A stretch of 64,000 nucleotides of DNA. It comes from Pedobacter sp. Leaf170. GTDB lineage: Bacteria > Bacteroidota > Bacteroidia > Sphingobacteriales > Sphingobacteriaceae. The DNA lies in the NCBI RefSeq assembly GCF_920984665.1, contig NZ_CAKLBP010000005.1, positions 310,001-374,000 on the forward strand, in the 5' to 3' direction. The notes under the pieces were generated by a model. That model was not told the origin of the DNA. It saw only the letters and a list, made by a program, of their open reading frames with translations, and searched no databases. The position numbers were made by a program, and so were the translations under genes. Within the stretch, counting starts at the first letter, position 1. Each line of letters opens with the position of its first letter. This document shows positions 61,641-64,000 of the stretch, one piece after another.

Positions 61641-63656
61641 ATGAAGGACTGTTGCGAAAACGATGATATTAAGGCAGAAGCACCGAAAAATAATATTCGG
61701 CAAACTGCTCCAGCTTATAAGGCGGAAGCCGGCGCGCTTCATATTAACGAAGATAGCGTTGCGGATCATGATCGCAAAACGGGTGCCGGTGATAAGCCAC
61801 AATGGCAACAGCATCTTGGACTGCTATCGGGCCTGGCGATATTGATATGCGTTCTGGTGATGGACTATGGATTTAATATTAAACTTTCTAGATGGGTTTC
61901 ATTAGCCGTCAACAGTATCGCCTATCTTCTCGCTGGATGGGGAGTACTTGTTTTAGCTTTTAGAAAAGCGATAAGGGGGGATATCTTCAATGAGTTTGTG
62001 CTGATGAGTGTGGCAACCTTAGGCGCATTCTTTATAGGGGAATATTCCGAAGGTGTTGCTGTAATGGTCTTTTACTCAATTGGTGAATGGTTCCAGGATG
62101 CAGCAGTGGACCGTGCGAAAGCAAGCATAAAAGCCCTGCTGGACATAAGGCCCGATAAGGTTACCGTAATCAGAGATGGGAAAGCTGAGCTCGCTGGCTC
62201 TGCTGATGTAGAGCTCGGAGATACCATACAGGTGAAAGCTGGTGAAAAAGTTGGATTGGACGGCGAGCTACTCTCAGAAAAAGGATCCTTTAATACCGCT
62301 GCATTAACTGGAGAGAGTCGTCCTGACAGTAAATATAAAGGTGAAACCGTGCTGGCAGGAATGATCAATATAAACACCGTCTCAGAGATCAAGGTAACTG
62401 CACTGTTCAGGGACAGTAAGCTTAGCAGGATTCTGGAAATGGTACAGGATGCATCCTCAAGAAAGTCGCAGACGCAGCTTTTTATTTCAAAATTTGCAAA
62501 GATATATACGCCCATAGTTTTCTTTTTGGCCTTAGCGCTAGCGCTGGTTCCGTATCTGTTTGTTGAAAATTATGTCTTTAATGACTGGCTTTATCGCGCG
62601 CTGGTATTTCTGGTGATCAGCTGCCCATGCGCACTTGTCGTATCTATTCCTTTAGGATATTTTGGCGGGATTGGCCTGGCTTCGAAAAATGGGATTCTAT
62701 TCAAGGGAGGTAACTTTTTGGACGTAATGACCAAGATAGATACCATAGTAATGGATAAGACGGGAACATTGACCAAAGGGGTTTTCAAAGTTCAAAAAAT
62801 AGTGCCCTCAGGGCTTGCCGAAAAAGATTTAATCAGACTGGCAGCAATTCTGGAAAAGAATTCAACCCATCCCGTTGGACAGGCAATTATTGAATATGCA
62901 GGAAAGGACGCAAGCGAGGGCACTGCAACTTCAATTGAAGAAATATCCGGACACGGACTTAAAGGAGTAGTAGATGGAAAGCATGTGCTCGCAGGGAACC
63001 TTAAGCTACTAAAAAAATATAAGGTGGATTTTCCAAAGGATGTTGAGGAGATCTTAGATACCATTGTTGTGATCGCGGTGGATGAAAAATATGCCGGTTA
63101 TATTACTATAGCAGATGAAATAAAAGAAGATGCGGGAGAAGGTGTTAAGCAGATGCAGGCCTTAAATATAAGGACTGTTATGTTGTCCGGCGACAAAAAA
63201 GCTGTAGTAGATCAGGTTGCAAACAGACTTAATATTGACTATGCTTTTGGCGATCTTTTGCCTGAAGGAAAAGTAGAAAAGATGGAGGCTTTGATAAAGG
63301 AGGGACGCCATATTGCTTTTGTGGGCGACGGGGTAAATGATGCCCCTGTAATTGCCCTGGCCGATGCGGGTATTGCCATGGGTGGGCTTGGAAGTGATGC
63401 AGCCATTGAAACGGCTGATATCGTAATACAAAATGACCAGATAACAAAGATTGTTTTAGCTTTGAAGATAGGCAAGCTGACCCGTAACATCGTCTGGCAG
63501 AACATTATTTTGGCAATGGCAGTGAAGATCGCCGTGCTCTCTCTTGGGGCCTTCGGTGTTGCGAATCTCTGGGAGGCTGTAATTGCAGATGTGGGTGTAG
63601 CTTTCTTAGCTATTCTCAATGCAGTAAGAATACAGCGTAAAGAGATTGGGCAGTAA
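61641..63656 (+). CDS. cadA: Zn/Cd/Pb-type P1B-2 ATPase
   Basis: 671 residues. N-terminus MKDCCENDD has a Cys pair but there is no HMA domain. Then eight spans, TGESRP, CPC at 328-330, D372 in DKTGT, STHPVGQAI, GDGVNDAPVIALADAGIAMG, and ADVGVAFLAILNAVRI near the end, whose Asp-x-Gly is the P1B-2 mark. Exports zinc, cadmium or lead. Monocistronic as far as seen; regulator not adjacent. Confidence 0.9.
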   Translation: MKDCCENDDIKAEAPKNNIRQTAPAYKAEAGALHINEDSVADHDRKTGAGDKPQWQQHLGLLSGLAILICVLVMDYGFNIKLSRWVSLAVNSIAYLLAGWGVLVLAFRKAIRGDIFNEFVLMSVATLGAFFIGEYSEGVAVMVFYSIGEWFQDAAVDRAKASIKALLDIRPDKVTVIRDGKAELAGSADVELGDTIQVKAGEKVGLDGELLSEKGSFNTAALTGESRPDSKYKGETVLAGMININTVSEIKVTALFRDSKLSRILEMVQDASSRKSQTQLFISKFAKIYTPIVFFLALALALVPYLFVENYVFNDWLYRALVFLVISCPCALVVSIPLGYFGGIGLASKNGILFKGGNFLDVMTKIDTIVMDKTGTLTKGVFKVQKIVPSGLAEKDLIRLAAILEKNSTHPVGQAIIEYAGKDASEGTATSIEEISGHGLKGVVDGKHVLAGNLKLLKKYKVDFPKDVEEILDTIVVIAVDEKYAGYITIADEIKEDAGEGVKQMQALNIRTVMLSGDKKAVVDQVANRLNIDYAFGDLLPEGKVEKMEALIKEGRHIAFVGDGVNDAPVIALADAGIAMGGLGSDAAIETADIVIQNDQITKIVLALKIGKLTRNIVWQNIILAMAVKIAVLSLGAFGVANLWEAVIADVGVAFLAILNAVRIQRKEIGQ

Positions 63657-64000
63657 AAACCTGTAACGCATACGATGTAGAGCAGCTCATGCGGCACTTA
63701 TTACCATGCAGAGTCCTATTGTGAATCCAAACAGAGCATCGATAACATTATTTTGGCGCCTGATTGAGAGTACCGCCAATGCATACCAAACAGTACGCGA
63801 CTGATTTTACAGTCCAGAAAATTTGTGTCGATCTAAAAGTTTCCCAAAGTGCGGGTCAAAGGAAACAAATTGCCAGGTCAGTCACCTCCAGAAATGGAAT
63901 CCGTAGATAGGCTTCTTTGGCACCTTCTAACAAATGGTGGGCAGGGTCAAGAAATATAGCTCTAATTGGGGCATTCCCAATACTCAAATTACTTTATTGC
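63657..64000. other. Right-edge non-coding stretch
   Basis: No clear gene. On the minus strand a 45-codon frame (63856-63993) reads DPAHHLLEGAKEAYLRIPFL without an ATG; it may be the end of a gene interrupted or decayed here, but is unassigned. Confidence 0.35.

Noticed and set aside
63856-63993. 45-codon minus-strand frame at the right edge
   Set aside because: Lacks an ATG and any recognised motif; noted only as a possible relic.
1-64000. CRISPR arrays, rRNA, tRNA and insertion-sequence transposases
   Set aside because: Searched by eye; no regularly spaced repeats, no rRNA-like stretch and no recognisable transposase or integrase gene found.

Overview
The window looks like a chromosomal segment of a Bacteroidota bacterium, most likely a Sphingobacteriaceae member (Pedobacter or Mucilaginibacter type). 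The grounds are promoters of the TTTG-N17-23-TAnnTTTG form, few Shine-Dalgarno sequences, DUF3347, HYC_CC_PP-type and DUF6660-type proteins, and a CzcA permease fused to a TolC-like outer-membrane factor. This placement is inference; no rRNA or tRNA gene was found to confirm it.

Layout. 1-2.5 kb: succinate dehydrogenase sdhA (5' truncated by the window edge) and sdhB, then a truncated NAD(P)-binding gene next to an HxlR regulator. 3.3-15.8 kb: a module flanked by two ~207-bp direct repeats. It holds a leftward arsenic operon (arsR, DUF6428, acr3, two metallophosphoesterases, second arsR) and a rightward six-gene copper cassette (His-rich secreted protein, two DUF3347 proteins, CxxCH haem protein, multicopper oxidase with CopB-like tail, P1B-type ATPase). 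16.5-18.2 kb: a VOC protein and a mer-like operon (arsR, merTP, GDCCVxC protein) without merA. 18.4-26.1 kb: a Cus-type operon (HYC_CC_PP protein, HMBD protein, cusA broken into two overlapping frames, TolC-like protein, two adaptors). 26.4-33.9 kb: a second, diverged copy of the copper cassette in the same gene order. 34.1-37.8 kb: a second arsenic operon, rightward, with arsC and an arsN-like acetyltransferase. 37.9-39.6 kb: two broken genes (TonB-dependent receptor tail, DJ-1/PfpI-YHS lipoprotein). 40.4-46.4 kb: a Czc-type efflux operon. 46.6-60.2 kb: a long run of membrane and envelope genes (P1B-4 ATPase, Nramp-like, ZIP, DUF1345, LTA-synthase-like, HD, MgtC, PAP2, glycosyltransferase, bestrophin). 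60.4-63.7 kb: a His-rich peptide, an unknown protein and a CadA-type ATPase.

Taken together this is a heavy-metal and metalloid resistance island. Cytoplasmic export (four P1B ATPases, two Acr3), cross-envelope RND efflux (Cus, Czc), periplasmic oxidation and binding of copper (multicopper oxidases, DUF3347, His-rich proteins, eleven HMBD copies), arsenate reduction and mercury-type uptake are all encoded. Regulation by ArsR/SmtB proteins is supported by palindromic sequences at promoters: four copies of one motif at the ars genes, one at the mer-like operon and one at the czc operon.

The most unusual points are the twice-present six-gene copper cassette, the ars operons carrying metallophosphoesterases and a DUF6428 protein ending in CC (an ArsD-like candidate), the 207-bp repeats framing one ars+copper module, and the split cusA.
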